The notes below the pieces were generated by a model that was given only the letters and a program-made list of their open reading frames with translations, was not told where the DNA came from and ran no database searches. DNA of 42,016 bases. Origin: Acidiphilium sp. 37-60-79. GTDB lineage: Bacteria > Pseudomonadota > Alphaproteobacteria > Acetobacterales > Acetobacteraceae. This document shows, one piece after another, positions 1-8,565 of this stretch. Every line of letters starts with the position of its first letter. Within the stretch, counting starts at the first letter, position 1. The stretch lies in assembly GCA_002279355.1 (NCBI GenBank), contig NCBV01000016.1:1-42016 (forward strand), given 5' to 3'. Both the position numbers and the translations under genes were made by a program.

Positions 1-1
1 G

Positions 2-409
2 GAGCGAAACTCAAATCCCCAGCCGGTAACGCCAAGGCGCATAATCCGCGAGCGCAAAGGCTGGCTTTTTCTCCTCCTCCCCGGCTACCAAGTCGCCGGT
101 GCGCGCTCCCAACTGATGCACCTGCTCGACGACCCCGACCTCATCGCGCTCCTGAGCGAAAATCCCAGCCTCGGCCGCGTCCTGCGCCCCATGTGCCACA
201 TGCTCCGCATTTCTCTCCCCACCCACCTAAAATTGGAGCGAAAACCCCGCAAACCCCGCCCCGCGCGTCCGCGTCGGCCAAAACCGGCGCCAAAACCACC
301 ACTAACGCTCCTAGAGCACCTCCTCCAAAAATACCCTCCCGCCCCGCCCCGCCCCACACTCCCCGGCCACCGCTACGCTTTCTCTCCACCCTTCAAAAAT
401 CGCCCCTAA
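2..409 (+). CDS. Hypothetical protein, C-terminal part (5' end outside window)
   Basis: The reading frame is open from the first bases of the window and stops at 407-409, so this is the tail of a protein that begins upstream. The visible part has a hydrophobic stretch, then a segment reading like 'LLDDPDLIALL...NPSLGRVLRPMCHML', then a very Pro/Arg/Lys-rich tail (repeated PRP/KPRP), and a C-terminus ending in aromatic and Pro residues. The mix of a short helical segment with a proline-rich basic linker resembles small uncharacterised alphaproteobacterial proteins I have seen, but I cannot name a family or function. An internal ATG at 116 would give a 97-residue product, but it has no convincing ribosome-binding site. 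A longer protein entering from the left is more likely. Confidence 0.45.
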   Translation, partial: ERNSNPQPVTPRRIIRERKGWLFLLLPGYQVAGARSQLMHLLDDPDLIALLSENPSLGRVLRPMCHMLRISLPTHLKLERKPRKPRPARPRRPKPAPKPPLTLLEHLLQKYPPAPPRPTLPGHRYAFSPPFKNRP

Positions 410-431
410 ACCCCATCGCAAACCCACCACT

Positions 432-457
432 TTTTCGTTACGATATAATAACGAAAA
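432..457. promoter_or_regulatory. Inverted repeat upstream of yghU, candidate operator
   Basis: TTTTCGTTA at 432-440 and TAACGAAAA at 449-457 are perfect reverse complements separated by 8 AT-rich bases. The site lies about 90 bp before the yghU start in otherwise C-rich sequence. Symmetry and position fit a binding site for a dimeric repressor or activator of the glutathione transferase. No regulator gene is adjacent, so the protein that would bind is unknown. Confidence 0.4.
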
Positions 458-546
458 TCAGCACAACAACCCTGCGCTTGCTATTCTGCGCCAAACCTCC
501 AATCTGTAGCGCTCAACCAAAGCGTATCGATGCAGGAGTTTGCGCA

Positions 547-1425
547 ATGACCACCCAACCCGACTACACCCCTCCCGAAATCTGGACCTGGGCGCGGGAA
601 AATGGCGGCCGGTTCGCCAACATCAACCGCCCCATTGCCGGCCCCACCCATGACAAGGATCTCCCGGTCGGTCGCCATCCGCTGCAACTCTACTCCCTCG
701 CCACCCCCAACGGCGTAAAAATCACCATCATGCTCGAAGAGCTCCTCGCCCGTGGTCATGTCGGCGCGGAATATGACGCCTGGCTGATTCGCATCAATGA
801 GGGCGATCAATTCTCCAGCGGCTTCGTCGCCGCCAATCCCAACTCAAAAATCCCCGCTTTGGTCGATAACAGCGGCGAAAAACCCCGCCGCGTGTTCGAA
901 TCCGGCGCCATCTTGATGTATCTCGCGGAAAAATTCGGCGAATTCCTGCCCACCGACCCCGATTCCCGCGCCGAATGCCTCTCCTGGCTATTCTGGCAAA
1001 TGGGCAGCGCCCCCTATCTCGGCGGTGGCTTCGGCCATTTCTACGCCTACGCCCCGTTCAAAATCGAATATGCGATCGATCGCTTCGCCATGGAAGTCAA
1101 ACGCCAGCTCGACGTGCTGGATCGCCAACTCGCCAACCATGAATTCATCGCGGGTAAGGACTATACCATCGCCGATATCGCCATCTGGCCCTGGTATGGC
1201 GGCCTCGCCAAAGGCTGGCTCTACGATTCAGCCACCTTCCTCCAAGTCCATGCGTACAAAAACGTCGTCCGCTGGGCCGATCAAATCGGCAGCCGCCCCG
1301 CCGTCCAGCGCGGCCGCATGGTCAACCGCGTCACCGGCGACCCCGCCGGCCAATTACGCGAACGTCACGATGCGGGCGATTTCGAAACCAAAACCCAAGA
1401 CAAACTCGAAATCCCCGCGTCGTAG
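547..1425 (+). CDS. yghU: YghU-like glutathione S-transferase / disulfide-bond reductase
   Basis: This 292-residue protein matches E. coli YghU nearly end to end in pattern. It has an N-terminal extension ending in FANINRP-GPTHDKDLPVG, then the thioredoxin-fold domain (HPLQLYSLATPNGVKITIMLEELL), the GSH-binding 'NPNSKIPAL' and 'FESGAILMYLAEK' motifs, and an all-helical C-terminal domain with 'GGGFGHFYAYAP' and 'YTIADIAIWPW'. The family binds two glutathiones and reduces disulfides or organic hydroperoxides in the cytoplasm. The ATG at 547 is preceded by AGGAG (534-538), 8 bases away. The frame stays open upstream to 193, but that extension is low-complexity proline-rich sequence without a start signal. 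An inverted repeat at 432-457 may regulate it. It is transcribed alone and converges on the lipoprotein gene. Confidence 0.92.
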   Translation: MTTQPDYTPPEIWTWARENGGRFANINRPIAGPTHDKDLPVGRHPLQLYSLATPNGVKITIMLEELLARGHVGAEYDAWLIRINEGDQFSSGFVAANPNSKIPALVDNSGEKPRRVFESGAILMYLAEKFGEFLPTDPDSRAECLSWLFWQMGSAPYLGGGFGHFYAYAPFKIEYAIDRFAMEVKRQLDVLDRQLANHEFIAGKDYTIADIAIWPWYGGLAKGWLYDSATFLQVHAYKNVVRWADQIGSRPAVQRGRMVNRVTGDPAGQLRERHDAGDFETKTQDKLEIPAS

Positions 1426-1444
1426 CCAACGCGTCGTAGCCAAC
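1417..1444 (+). repeat. Tandem 14-bp duplication across the yghU stop codon
   Basis: The 14-mer GCGTCGTAGCCAAC occurs twice back to back (1417-1430 and 1431-1444). The first copy contains the yghU stop codon TAG. This looks like a small replication-slippage duplication in the 3' region and leaves the protein end unchanged. A 10-bp palindrome, CCCTATAGGG, follows at 1446-1455 between the convergent genes. Confidence 0.7.
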
Positions 1445-1466
1445 CCCCTATAGGGCCGGGACCGGT

Positions 1467-1718
1467 TTAACGATACGCGCCGACGTGAATGCCTTGATTG
1501 ACCTGCACCAAAGCAGCATTCACCGCATTCAGCGCGGCAATCCGGTGCCCGCCCTTATTATGGGCCGCAATCGAAAGCTGATAGCGCGCTGACAGCAGCG
1601 CATGACGCGCCGCAAACATGTGCGGCTGCGGATAAGCCGCAACCGCGCACCCCCCAATCGCCGCGCCCAGCATCAGCGCCGCCACCGTCAACCCGGCCGA
1701 TTTCGTCTTGATTTTCAT
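1467..1718 (-). CDS. Small secreted lipoprotein-like protein, unknown function
   Basis: This 83-residue protein starts at the ATG at 1716-1718 (MKIKTK), preceded by GGAGCG about 7 bases upstream on the minus strand. The N-terminus is a signal peptide: basic residues, a hydrophobic core LTVAALMLGAAIGGC, and a Cys at about residue 24 that fits a loose lipobox. After that comes a short helical, Ala/His-rich region with repeated 'AARHALLSARYQL...AAHNKGGHRIAALNAVNAAL' character. Such small helical periplasmic proteins are common, and I cannot assign a family. A longer start at 1766 is possible but would put a charged extension ahead of the signal peptide. The gene is divergent from the alpha/beta hydrolase gene and convergent with yghU. 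Confidence 0.6.
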   Translation of the reverse strand: MKIKTKSAGLTVAALMLGAAIGGCAVAAYPQPHMFAARHALLSARYQLSIAAHNKGGHRIAALNAVNAALVQVNQGIHVGAYR

Positions 1719-1826
1719 TTTTTCGCTCCATGTGATGTGATCAACGTTCCAACGTCTCGCGCCCAATTATGGCGCAGATCAGGCAAACCGTGTAACCAAT
1801 CATCTCACCCACCCTACAGGACCAGC

Positions 1827-2705
1827 ATGACCGGCACCACCCAAAACCTCACCCTCAGCAATGGCCGCATCATCGATCTCTATCTAGGTGGCGACCCGAA
1901 CGGCCACCCGCTGGTCATGCATCACGGCACCCCGTCGGATTCCACCACCTTCGCCGATTGGCACGAGGATTGCGCCGCCCGTCATATCCGCCTGATCTGC
2001 ATGAGCCGCCCCGGCTACGCTGGCTCGCCGCGCATGGCCGGGCGCAGCGTCGCCGACATCGCCGCCCTCACCGCCGAGCTGCTTGACCATCTCGGCCACA
2101 CCGAATTCCACACCGCCGGCTGGTCCGGCGGCGGTCCACATGCGCTCGCCTGCGCCGCCCTCCAAGCGGATCGTTGTCGCGGCGCCGCAATCCTCGCTGG
2201 CGTTGGCCCCTATGGTGAACCGGATCTCGATTTCCTCGCTGGCATGGGCCCGGAAAATATCGAGGAGTTCAACGCCAGCCTGCAAGGCGAAGCCACCTTG
2301 CGCGCCTGGAAGGAAGCCAACGTGCAAAGCTTCCGCACCGTCACCGGCCCCGAACTCGCCGCCGCCTTCGGTGGGCTCGTCCCCCCGATCGACCAAGCCG
2401 AACTCACCGGCCCCTACGCCGAAGCCATGGCCACCGAAATGCGCCGCGCCCTCTCAGGTGGCTTCGATGGCTGGATCGATGATGATCTCGCCTTCATCCG
2501 CCCCTGGGGGTTTGACCTCGCCACCATCACCATCCCCACCAGCATCTGGCAAGGCGACCTCGACTTGATGGTCCCCCACCAGCACGCAACTTGGCTCGCC
2601 GCCCATATCACCGCCGCCCAACTCCACATGGTGCCCGGCCACGGCCATATCTCGCTCGTCACGCGCTACCGCAGCAATATCCTCAACACCCTGTTCGGCG
2701 CCTAA
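1827..2705 (+). CDS. Alpha/beta hydrolase
   Basis: This 292-residue protein has the alpha/beta-hydrolase fold. '[11 protein letters not shown]' is the oxyanion-hole strand (HG), [11 protein letters not shown] carries the nucleophile elbow G-x-S-x-G, '[11 protein letters not shown]' is the strand bearing the acidic residue (QGxxDxMVP), and 'PGHGHISL' carries the catalytic His. The family is soluble and cytoplasmic and hydrolyses small esters or related substrates. The sequence does not say which. The ATG at 1827 fits the start of the domain; the longer frame from 1602 overlaps the divergent lipoprotein gene and is not protein-like. It is followed after one base by a DUF1348 protein, so the two are probably co-transcribed. 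Confidence 0.85.
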   Translation: MTGTTQNLTLSNGRIIDLYLGGDPNGHPLVMHHGTPSDSTTFADWHEDCAARHIRLICMSRPGYAGSPRMAGRSVADIAALTAELLDHLGHTEFHTAGWSGGGPHALACAALQADRCRGAAILAGVGPYGEPDLDFLAGMGPENIEEFNASLQGEATLRAWKEANVQSFRTVTGPELAAAFGGLVPPIDQAELTGPYAEAMATEMRRALSGGFDGWIDDDLAFIRPWGFDLATITIPTSIWQGDLDLMVPHQHATWLAAHITAAQLHMVPGHGHISLVTRYRSNILNTLFGA

Positions 2706-2706
2706 C

Positions 2707-3165
2707 ATGACCCTAACCCCCCCTTTCACCCCCGAGACTGCCGCGCAAAAAATCCGCCTCGCCGAAGATGGCTGGAACAGCCGCACCCCCGACAAAGTGG
2801 CGCTCGCCTACACACCCGATTGCCAATGGCGCAATCGCCACGAGTTCATCACCGGGCGCACCGAAATTATCGCTTTTCTCACACGCAAATGGGCCAAGGA
2901 ACTTGATTACCGCCTCATCAAGGAATTATGGGCCTGCGCCGATAACCGCATCGCGGTACGCTTTGCCTATGAATGGCATGATGCAAACGGCCACTGGTTC
3001 CGCTCCTACGGCAACGAAAACTGGGAGTTTGCGCCCTCCGGCGTCATGCAGCGCCGTATCGCGAGCATCAACGACCTACCGATCAGCGAGACAGAGCGCA
3101 AATTCCACTGGCCCCTCGGCCGTCGTCCGGATAATCATCCGGGCCTGTCGGATCTCGGACTCTAA
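2707..3165 (+). CDS. DUF1348 family protein, NTF2/SnoaL-like fold
   Basis: This 152-residue protein shows the DUF1348 pattern throughout: '[33 protein letters not shown]' at the N-terminus, '[20 protein letters not shown]' in the middle, and '[24 protein letters not shown]' followed by '[11 protein letters not shown]' near the end. DUF1348 proteins adopt the cone-shaped NTF2-like fold and are thought to bind small molecules, but no enzymatic role is established that I can cite. The start codon lies one base after the stop of the alpha/beta hydrolase, which indicates translational coupling and a two-gene operon. Confidence 0.85.
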   Translation: MTLTPPFTPETAAQKIRLAEDGWNSRTPDKVALAYTPDCQWRNRHEFITGRTEIIAFLTRKWAKELDYRLIKELWACADNRIAVRFAYEWHDANGHWFRSYGNENWEFAPSGVMQRRIASINDLPISETERKFHWPLGRRPDNHPGLSDLGL

Positions 3166-3288
3166 CTTGATCGCACATCTATGTTAGAAAATACGCCGCA
3201 AGAACCAGTTTTTACTTGAACCCGGGTCCGCGAGACCCAAACTCCGGCTGATATCCACCAACGCGGCATCACCGTCCGAGGAGATATC

Positions 3289-4434
3289 ATGACCTTGTCA
3301 ACCAACCCGGTTACCGACCCCGTTACCAAGCCCATTCTTCACGCGCTGCATGGCTGGCCGCCCGCCCTGACCACCCTTGCCCTGATCGCCAGCGCCCTGA
3401 TCAGTGCTGCGGTTTTCTATCTTATCCTGACCCACATCATTCCCAAACGCATGCTGGCACATCGCCCCTCGATTGCGGGGTTCATCGCCCGGAGCAAAAC
3501 CCTGCTCGGACTGATCCTGCTTGATTTATGCCTCGCGGGCATTATCCCCGCAACCACCCTATCACCCGGCACCCAAACAATCGCGTTGCGCCTGCTCAGT
3601 GCCGCTTTCATTGCCCTCCTCGGCACGGGCAGCATCATCGCGCTCGATGTGATCACCAGTGAAAAACTCGCGCATCGGCCGGATGATATTCAAGCCAACG
3701 TGATCGCCCGCCGCCACGCGACCCAATGGCAAGTTCTCCGCCGGGTAAGCCTCATGCTCGGCATTATCATCACCATCGCCGCGACCTTGATGGTGTTTCC
3801 CGCCGTGCGCCAATACGGCGTCTCGCTCCTTGCCTCCGCTGGCGCCGCCGCACTGGTCGTTGGCCTCGCCGCTCGACCGGTGCTCTCCAACCTGATCGCC
3901 GGCATCCAAATCGCAATCACCCAACCCTTCCGGGTCGAAGACGCAGTCGTGATCGACGGACAATGGGGCTGGATCGAGGATATCACGGCAACCTACGTGG
4001 TCGTGCGCATCTGGAACTGGCAGCGCATGGTGGTACCACTCGCGTGGCTGTTACAAAATCCGTTCCAGAATTGGACCCGCGAAAGTGCCGAGTTGATCGG
4101 CACCGTGCATTGGAGCGTGGACTACACGGTGCCTGTGGAAAAGCTGCGCGCAAAACTCAGCGACATCGTGCAATCGACCAAACTCTGGAGTGGCAAGGTC
4201 GTTGTGCTGCAGGTCACCCACGCGCTAGCAACGAGTATTACCCTGCGCGCCCTCGTCTCCGCCCGCAACTCCGGTGAAGCGTGGGATTTGCGCTGTTATG
4301 TGCGGGAAAAAATGATCGATTATCTGCAGTCCGAATATCCCGGCGCTCTGCCCAAACACCGAATCGATGTAGAATCGCAGGAACTCGCCTCTACCATCAC
4401 GAGCCCCCATGACAATGTGGATATTCCAGTCTGA
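3289..4434 (+). CDS. Small-conductance mechanosensitive channel (MscS family)
   Basis: This 381-residue inner-membrane protein has about four to five hydrophobic segments in residues 20-205. The pore-lining segment is clear (GVSLLASAGAAALVVGLAAR followed by PVLSNLIAGIQIAITQPFRVED). It is followed by the MscS beta domain (VVIDGQWGWIEDITATYVVVRIW, then VPLAWLLQNPFQNWTR) and a cytoplasmic alpha/beta domain. The family opens under membrane tension and releases solutes on hypo-osmotic shock. GAGGAG sits just before the ATG at 3289. The gene is separate from its neighbours, with about 120 bp before it and 270 bp after. The extra N-terminal helices make it slightly larger than E. coli MscS (286 residues), as is common for YbdG/MscM-like members. 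Confidence 0.88.
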   Translation: MTLSTNPVTDPVTKPILHALHGWPPALTTLALIASALISAAVFYLILTHIIPKRMLAHRPSIAGFIARSKTLLGLILLDLCLAGIIPATTLSPGTQTIALRLLSAAFIALLGTGSIIALDVITSEKLAHRPDDIQANVIARRHATQWQVLRRVSLMLGIIITIAATLMVFPAVRQYGVSLLASAGAAALVVGLAARPVLSNLIAGIQIAITQPFRVEDAVVIDGQWGWIEDITATYVVVRIWNWQRMVVPLAWLLQNPFQNWTRESAELIGTVHWSVDYTVPVEKLRAKLSDIVQSTKLWSGKVVVLQVTHALATSITLRALVSARNSGEAWDLRCYVREKMIDYLQSEYPGALPKHRIDVESQELASTITSPHDNVDIPV

Positions 4435-4706
4435 CCCCGTCCAGAATGCTACTCAGGTCGAAGACGATCAAAATGCACATCGTTGGTCCAAACAATGAAA
4501 GGATCAACTGATTATTTGCGCTGTTGCGGCATAAAATACCATAACGCATGTTTGTGCGCCCCAACGCAATCGGCGCTTGACCGAAAAGCTGCACAGCATC
4601 GCTCAATCTCTTGCGAGAATTAGGACCGTCGTCTTGCTCATGAGCATCGTGCTGTATTACATTTAGGGTTTGGAGCGTCTTTTCAGCCATAAAAGGTGAT
4701 AGCCCG
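4435..4706 (+). other. Non-coding interval before the DUF3857 pair
   Basis: These 272 bp separate the MscS gene from the DUF3857 operon. Composition is less GC-rich than the genes on either side. I see no convincing ORF, RNA gene or terminator hairpin. The segment must contain the promoter of the DUF3857 operon, because the next gene starts at 4707 with AGGTG as its ribosome-binding site, but no clear -35/-10 pair stands out. Confidence 0.5.
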
Positions 4707-6668
4707 ATGCCGCGCATGACCACCGCCCGCCTGTTATCCAGCTTTGCCGTGACCACCTGCCTCAGCATTCCGCTCGCGTATGCGGCTACCGCGCCCGCAC
4801 CAACCGATGCAACAAACCGGGTGCCAGCCGGCGTTGATGCCAGCGTCAGTGGCGCCCGCACGCGGCAAATCAGCTTCCATCAATCGGTCGTGGTTCAGCC
4901 GAATGGCGAATATACCAGCAAAGTCAGCCAGGTCATCAAAGTGCTCAGCCGCTCCGGGCTGAAGGAATCTAATCCATTTCAGGAGACCTTTTCCTCCTCG
5001 CTATCGACGTTGAAAGTGGTCAAAGCCTGGGTGACCACCCCGGCCGGCACGGTGACTGATATTCCGAAATCCGATATTTACGTTCGCCCGGTTCCCGCGG
5101 CCCATGGCGCACCGATGTACAGCCGGTCGAAAGTGCTCAGCATCGTCATTCCCAATTTCGCCGTCGGCGATGAGCTGCATTTGATTACCGAAAAACATCA
5201 ATTCGCCCCCTATTTCAAGAACGAATATTCGAATTACTGGATGATCCCGCAATCACAATCCGCGCGCGATGAGTCCATCAGCGTGACCGCCCCAGCCTCG
5301 ATGCATTTGCACGACGCGCAAACCGGCGGTTGGACTGTTAGCCAGAAAAAATCAGGCAACATGGTTGTTCTCTCCGCTCATTTTACCACGCATCACGCTT
5401 ATTATGCCGGCCCTTCGACGGTTTCGGCACGCGATTATAGCCCGTTATTTGAGGTCACCAGCTTCCCGACATGGGCCTCCGTCGGCGCAGCCTATTGGTC
5501 GCGCGCGCAACAGCAAGCGGCCGTCACACCGGTGGTGCAAGCGGTCGCTGATCGCGTGGCCGGCAATCTGAAAGGCTGGGCAGCGGTCAAAGCGCTGTAT
5601 GCGTGGGATTCCGCGCAAGTGCGCTATGTCGGACTTGAACTCGGCGTGGGCGGTTTCGTGCCCATCTCGGCGACCAAAACGCTCGAAACCGGCTATGGCG
5701 ATTGCAAAGCCCACTCGACCCTGCTGGAAGCGCTGCTGGCAGCCAAAGGCATCACCGCCTATCCGGTAATCATTAACTGGAGCAACACGTTCAGCAAACC
5801 GCCATTGCCAACGCCGTTCTGGTTCAACCATGCGATTGATTATTTGCCAAAATATCATGTGTTCCTGGATAGCACAGGTGAATATGAAACGCCGGGCCAA
5901 CTCGCCATCGGTGAACGTGGCAAACCAACCGTTATCGCAGGCCCCCATCCGCGCCTGCTCTACACGCCAGGCGCCGAGCCTGCGCATAATCGCTTGGTCT
6001 ATAACGCGACGCTGCATCTAACAGCGGATGGTGGGATTACCGGCACCGCGCAAATGACCACCCATGGTTGGTGGGCTTGGATGTATCGCGAAATTTTTGC
6101 CTCGGTGCCGCCGAGCGCCTATGGTCATGTGATGAATTTACTGCTCACCCCCAGCGGCGGCGGCAGCGGTTCATTCACGCCGGGCGTGCCCACAATGCTC
6201 GATAAGCCGTTCGTGGTGGGTGCGCATTGGTCCAACCCGCATTTCACCGCGCCGGGTAAAAATATCAGCTTCCCGATGCCGCCCGGTCCATACTTGGTGC
6301 CCTCGCTGTCTGGCACACCCAACCCGATCAACGCGCTGGCTTCAGCGGCGGGCGCAAGCCAGCGCGCCCATCCGGTGGTGACCTATCTCGGTCAGGTCGA
6401 TTGGAAAACCACGCTGGATTTCCCGGCAGGCTATACGCCGAGCTACCTGCCACACGACGTTACCGTTTCTAACCCGGCGGGTAGCTTCAGCTATCACGTG
6501 GCCACTTCTAACAACAGTATCGTGACCGATTACACGCTCAAGCTCAATAAAATTGTCTATGGGCAAAAATCCTATGCGGCCTTGCATCAATTATTGCTGG
6601 CAGATCTCAAATCGCAACGCACCCCGTTCGTGTTGACGCAGACCCCAGCAGCCAAGCCGCGGAGCTAA
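4707..6668 (+). CDS. Secreted DUF3857 / transglutaminase-like protein with intact Cys-His-Asp triad
   Basis: This 653-residue protein begins with a cleavable signal peptide (TARLLSSFAVTTCLSIPLAYA), so it is periplasmic or exported. Residues about 45-215 are a DUF3857 beta-sandwich. Residues about 290-400 are a transglutaminase-like core with the triad in canonical spacing: Cys333 in GDCKAHSTLLEALL, His375 in 'WFNHAIDYLP' and Asp388 in 'VFLDSTGEYE'. The remainder is a C-terminal beta-rich domain. The family's substrates are poorly known; papain-like peptidase or amidase activity on cell-envelope material is plausible. Two bases separate its stop from the start of a paralogue, so they form an operon. 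An alternative start at 4716 would still leave the signal peptide. Confidence 0.82.
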   Translation: MPRMTTARLLSSFAVTTCLSIPLAYAATAPAPTDATNRVPAGVDASVSGARTRQISFHQSVVVQPNGEYTSKVSQVIKVLSRSGLKESNPFQETFSSSLSTLKVVKAWVTTPAGTVTDIPKSDIYVRPVPAAHGAPMYSRSKVLSIVIPNFAVGDELHLITEKHQFAPYFKNEYSNYWMIPQSQSARDESISVTAPASMHLHDAQTGGWTVSQKKSGNMVVLSAHFTTHHAYYAGPSTVSARDYSPLFEVTSFPTWASVGAAYWSRAQQQAAVTPVVQAVADRVAGNLKGWAAVKALYAWDSAQVRYVGLELGVGGFVPISATKTLETGYGDCKAHSTLLEALLAAKGITAYPVIINWSNTFSKPPLPTPFWFNHAIDYLPKYHVFLDSTGEYETPGQLAIGERGKPTVIAGPHPRLLYTPGAEPAHNRLVYNATLHLTADGGITGTAQMTTHGWWAWMYREIFASVPPSAYGHVMNLLLTPSGGGSGSFTPGVPTMLDKPFVVGAHWSNPHFTAPGKNISFPMPPGPYLVPSLSGTPNPINALASAAGASQRAHPVVTYLGQVDWKTTLDFPAGYTPSYLPHDVTVSNPAGSFSYHVATSNNSIVTDYTLKLNKIVYGQKSYAALHQLLLADLKSQRTPFVLTQTPAAKPRS

Positions 6669-6670
6669 CC

Positions 6671-8536
6671 ATGACCAAACCGATCCATATCCTCGGCGCC
6701 CTTACCGGCGCGGCGCTGATCGCCGCGTCAGGGATCGCCCATGCCGCCAGCAAACCGGCTCCGGTGGTAAATTACCGCATCCTGCGCGACACCACACTTA
6801 TCCAGGTGCACAAAAACGGCAGCTACACCAAAACCGTGACGCGAATCGTGCAGCCGCTGACCACCGAGGGCGTCCAATCAAGCGCGCAAATCGCCGTGGC
6901 CTATCCAGCCAACTTCGCCACCGCCAAAGTGCTTTACGCCTACACTGAGACCAAATCCGGCAAAAAACTCAATGTGGTTCCCTCGGCGATTTTCGATCAA
7001 TCAGCCCATAGCGCCCTCACCGCGCCTTTTCTCAGCGATGGCAAAATCCAAAGCCTGATTTTTCCCGCTGTGCATCCGGGTGATGTGCTGCATATCAAAT
7101 ATCAACTCACCTTCGCGCATCCCTATCTGCCCGGCCTTTACGCCGCAGCATTGGTGCTCAGCCCCTCAATCCCGATCAAGCAAGCCACATTGACGCTCAC
7201 CGTGCCTGCGGGCATGCATGCTTTTGCCAAAACCCGTGGTCCGTGGATTGTCAAACAATCCCGCCAATCGGTGACCATCACTGGCTCCTATGATGGCGCA
7301 ATTTTCCCGCCGATGGGCAGTGCGGCGATCACCCAATACGCGCCGATGGCCGTGGTGACCACCAGCGATGATTGGAACGATCTTGCCCACGCTTACAGCA
7401 AAGCCGCGCATTCGGCGCTGACGCTGACCCAAGCCATCAAAACGGTTGCGCACACCGCAGCACAGGGTGCGACCGGGGCTGTTGCCGTGCAAAATATCTA
7501 TCGCTGGATGCAACAAAATATCCAGACCATCTCGGTTAATTATCAAAGTGCTGGCTTCATCCCACCCGCAGCGAGCGAAACGCTGGCAAAGAAACTGGGC
7601 GACAGCAACGCGAGTGCGACCTTGCTTTGCGCCCTGCTCCAAGCAGAGAATATCAAAGCCGTGCCAGCCTTGATTTCGCAAAGCCCGCGCTTCGTCCCCT
7701 ATCCGGGTGTTGATCCGTTTGCGTTCAGCCATTTCATTGTCTATGTGCCGGCCTACAAGCTTTATCTTGACCCGCGCTACCGTCACGCCGCCGCCGATAC
7801 CATCCCGATCATGGATTCGGGTCGCCCAGTGCTCCTTACGGGCAGCATTGCAAAACTAACAAAAACGCCGGGCCCCGATCTCAAGACCGTGCAATATGAT
7901 ATCACCGACACGATGAAGCTTGCCCGATCGGGCGAATTATCCGGCAATTCCCATCAGATCGCCCAAGGCTGGCGCGCTGCTGAAAAGCGGGCGGTGCTTG
8001 GCGACAAGGTCGGGCGCCGGTTGATCAACGCGGCTGAAACCAGCTTTTATCAGCAAGGCAATTTCGGCACGATCAGCAATTTCCAAATCAATCATCGTGA
8101 CGATCTCAACAAGCCCATCGCGGTCACCTATGATTTCAAAAAATTCGGTGTGCTTGATGGTGGCAGCAAAGGGGCGATGTTGATCCCCTCGGATCATTTG
8201 ATTGCAGGCGCCCTTGCCCCGTTCATCGACCAATCAAAGCGTGCGGTGCCGACCGTCACCAAACCCCAGCGCATCCAATATACCTTGCATTTGCAACTGC
8301 CCATCAGCATGAGTCCGGAATTCATGCCAGAAAGCGTGAACGTGAACACCCCGATTGGTGATTACGCGGTAAATTACACCATCAAAAACCACGTTCTTAC
8401 CGTGAAAAAATCGCTGGCGCTGAAATCCTTCGTGGTCAATCCCGCCGATTATCATTATCTGCACACGCTCGCGATCAAGGCACTGCAGAACAGCCACAAA
8501 GTTTTATTGCTAAAGAAATCCAAGCTGTCATCGTAA
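6671..8536 (+). CDS. DUF3857 / transglutaminase-like paralogue, catalytic Cys replaced by Ser
   Basis: This 621-residue secreted protein has the signal peptide HILGALTGAALIAASGIAHA and the same architecture as its upstream neighbour: DUF3857, a transglutaminase-like core and a C-terminal beta domain. In the core, the position of the nucleophile is Ser312 (KLGDSNASATLL where the neighbour has GDCKAHSTLL). His354 ('FSHFIVYVP') and Asp367 ('YLDPRYRH') are kept. Spacing is identical in the two proteins (42 residues from Cys/Ser to His, 13 from His to Asp), which makes the alignment secure. It is therefore probably a non-peptidase partner or regulator of the first protein rather than an independent enzyme, although Ser nucleophiles cannot be excluded. 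It is translated two bases after the upstream gene. Confidence 0.82.
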   Translation: MTKPIHILGALTGAALIAASGIAHAASKPAPVVNYRILRDTTLIQVHKNGSYTKTVTRIVQPLTTEGVQSSAQIAVAYPANFATAKVLYAYTETKSGKKLNVVPSAIFDQSAHSALTAPFLSDGKIQSLIFPAVHPGDVLHIKYQLTFAHPYLPGLYAAALVLSPSIPIKQATLTLTVPAGMHAFAKTRGPWIVKQSRQSVTITGSYDGAIFPPMGSAAITQYAPMAVVTTSDDWNDLAHAYSKAAHSALTLTQAIKTVAHTAAQGATGAVAVQNIYRWMQQNIQTISVNYQSAGFIPPAASETLAKKLGDSNASATLLCALLQAENIKAVPALISQSPRFVPYPGVDPFAFSHFIVYVPAYKLYLDPRYRHAAADTIPIMDSGRPVLLTGSIAKLTKTPGPDLKTVQYDITDTMKLARSGELSGNSHQIAQGWRAAEKRAVLGDKVGRRLINAAETSFYQQGNFGTISNFQINHRDDLNKPIAVTYDFKKFGVLDGGSKGAMLIPSDHLIAGALAPFIDQSKRAVPTVTKPQRIQYTLHLQLPISMSPEFMPESVNVNTPIGDYAVNYTIKNHVLTVKKSLALKSFVVNPADYHYLHTLAIKALQNSHKVLLLKKSKLSS

Positions 8537-8547
8537 TTAGTGGTCGT

Positions 8548-8565
8548 TAGATCAATATTGATCTA
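8548..8565. promoter_or_regulatory. 18-bp perfect palindrome between convergent genes
   Basis: TAGATCAAT and its exact reverse complement ATTGATCTA abut at 8548-8565, between the end of the second DUF3857 gene and the SDR. The right end coincides with the SDR stop codon (8563-8565 on the minus strand). It is AT-rich with no following T run, so a weak bidirectional terminator or a protein-binding site are both possible. Confidence 0.35.

Noticed and set aside
193-546. Upstream extension of the yghU reading frame
   Set aside because: The extension is proline-rich low-complexity sequence, has no ribosome-binding site, overlaps the preceding frame and the candidate operator, and has no counterpart in YghU proteins. 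The ATG at 547 has AGGAG upstream.
3224-3238. GGGTC-N5-GACCC hairpin before the MscS gene
   Set aside because: The stem is only 5 bp with no T run. It is too weak to call a terminator or operator.
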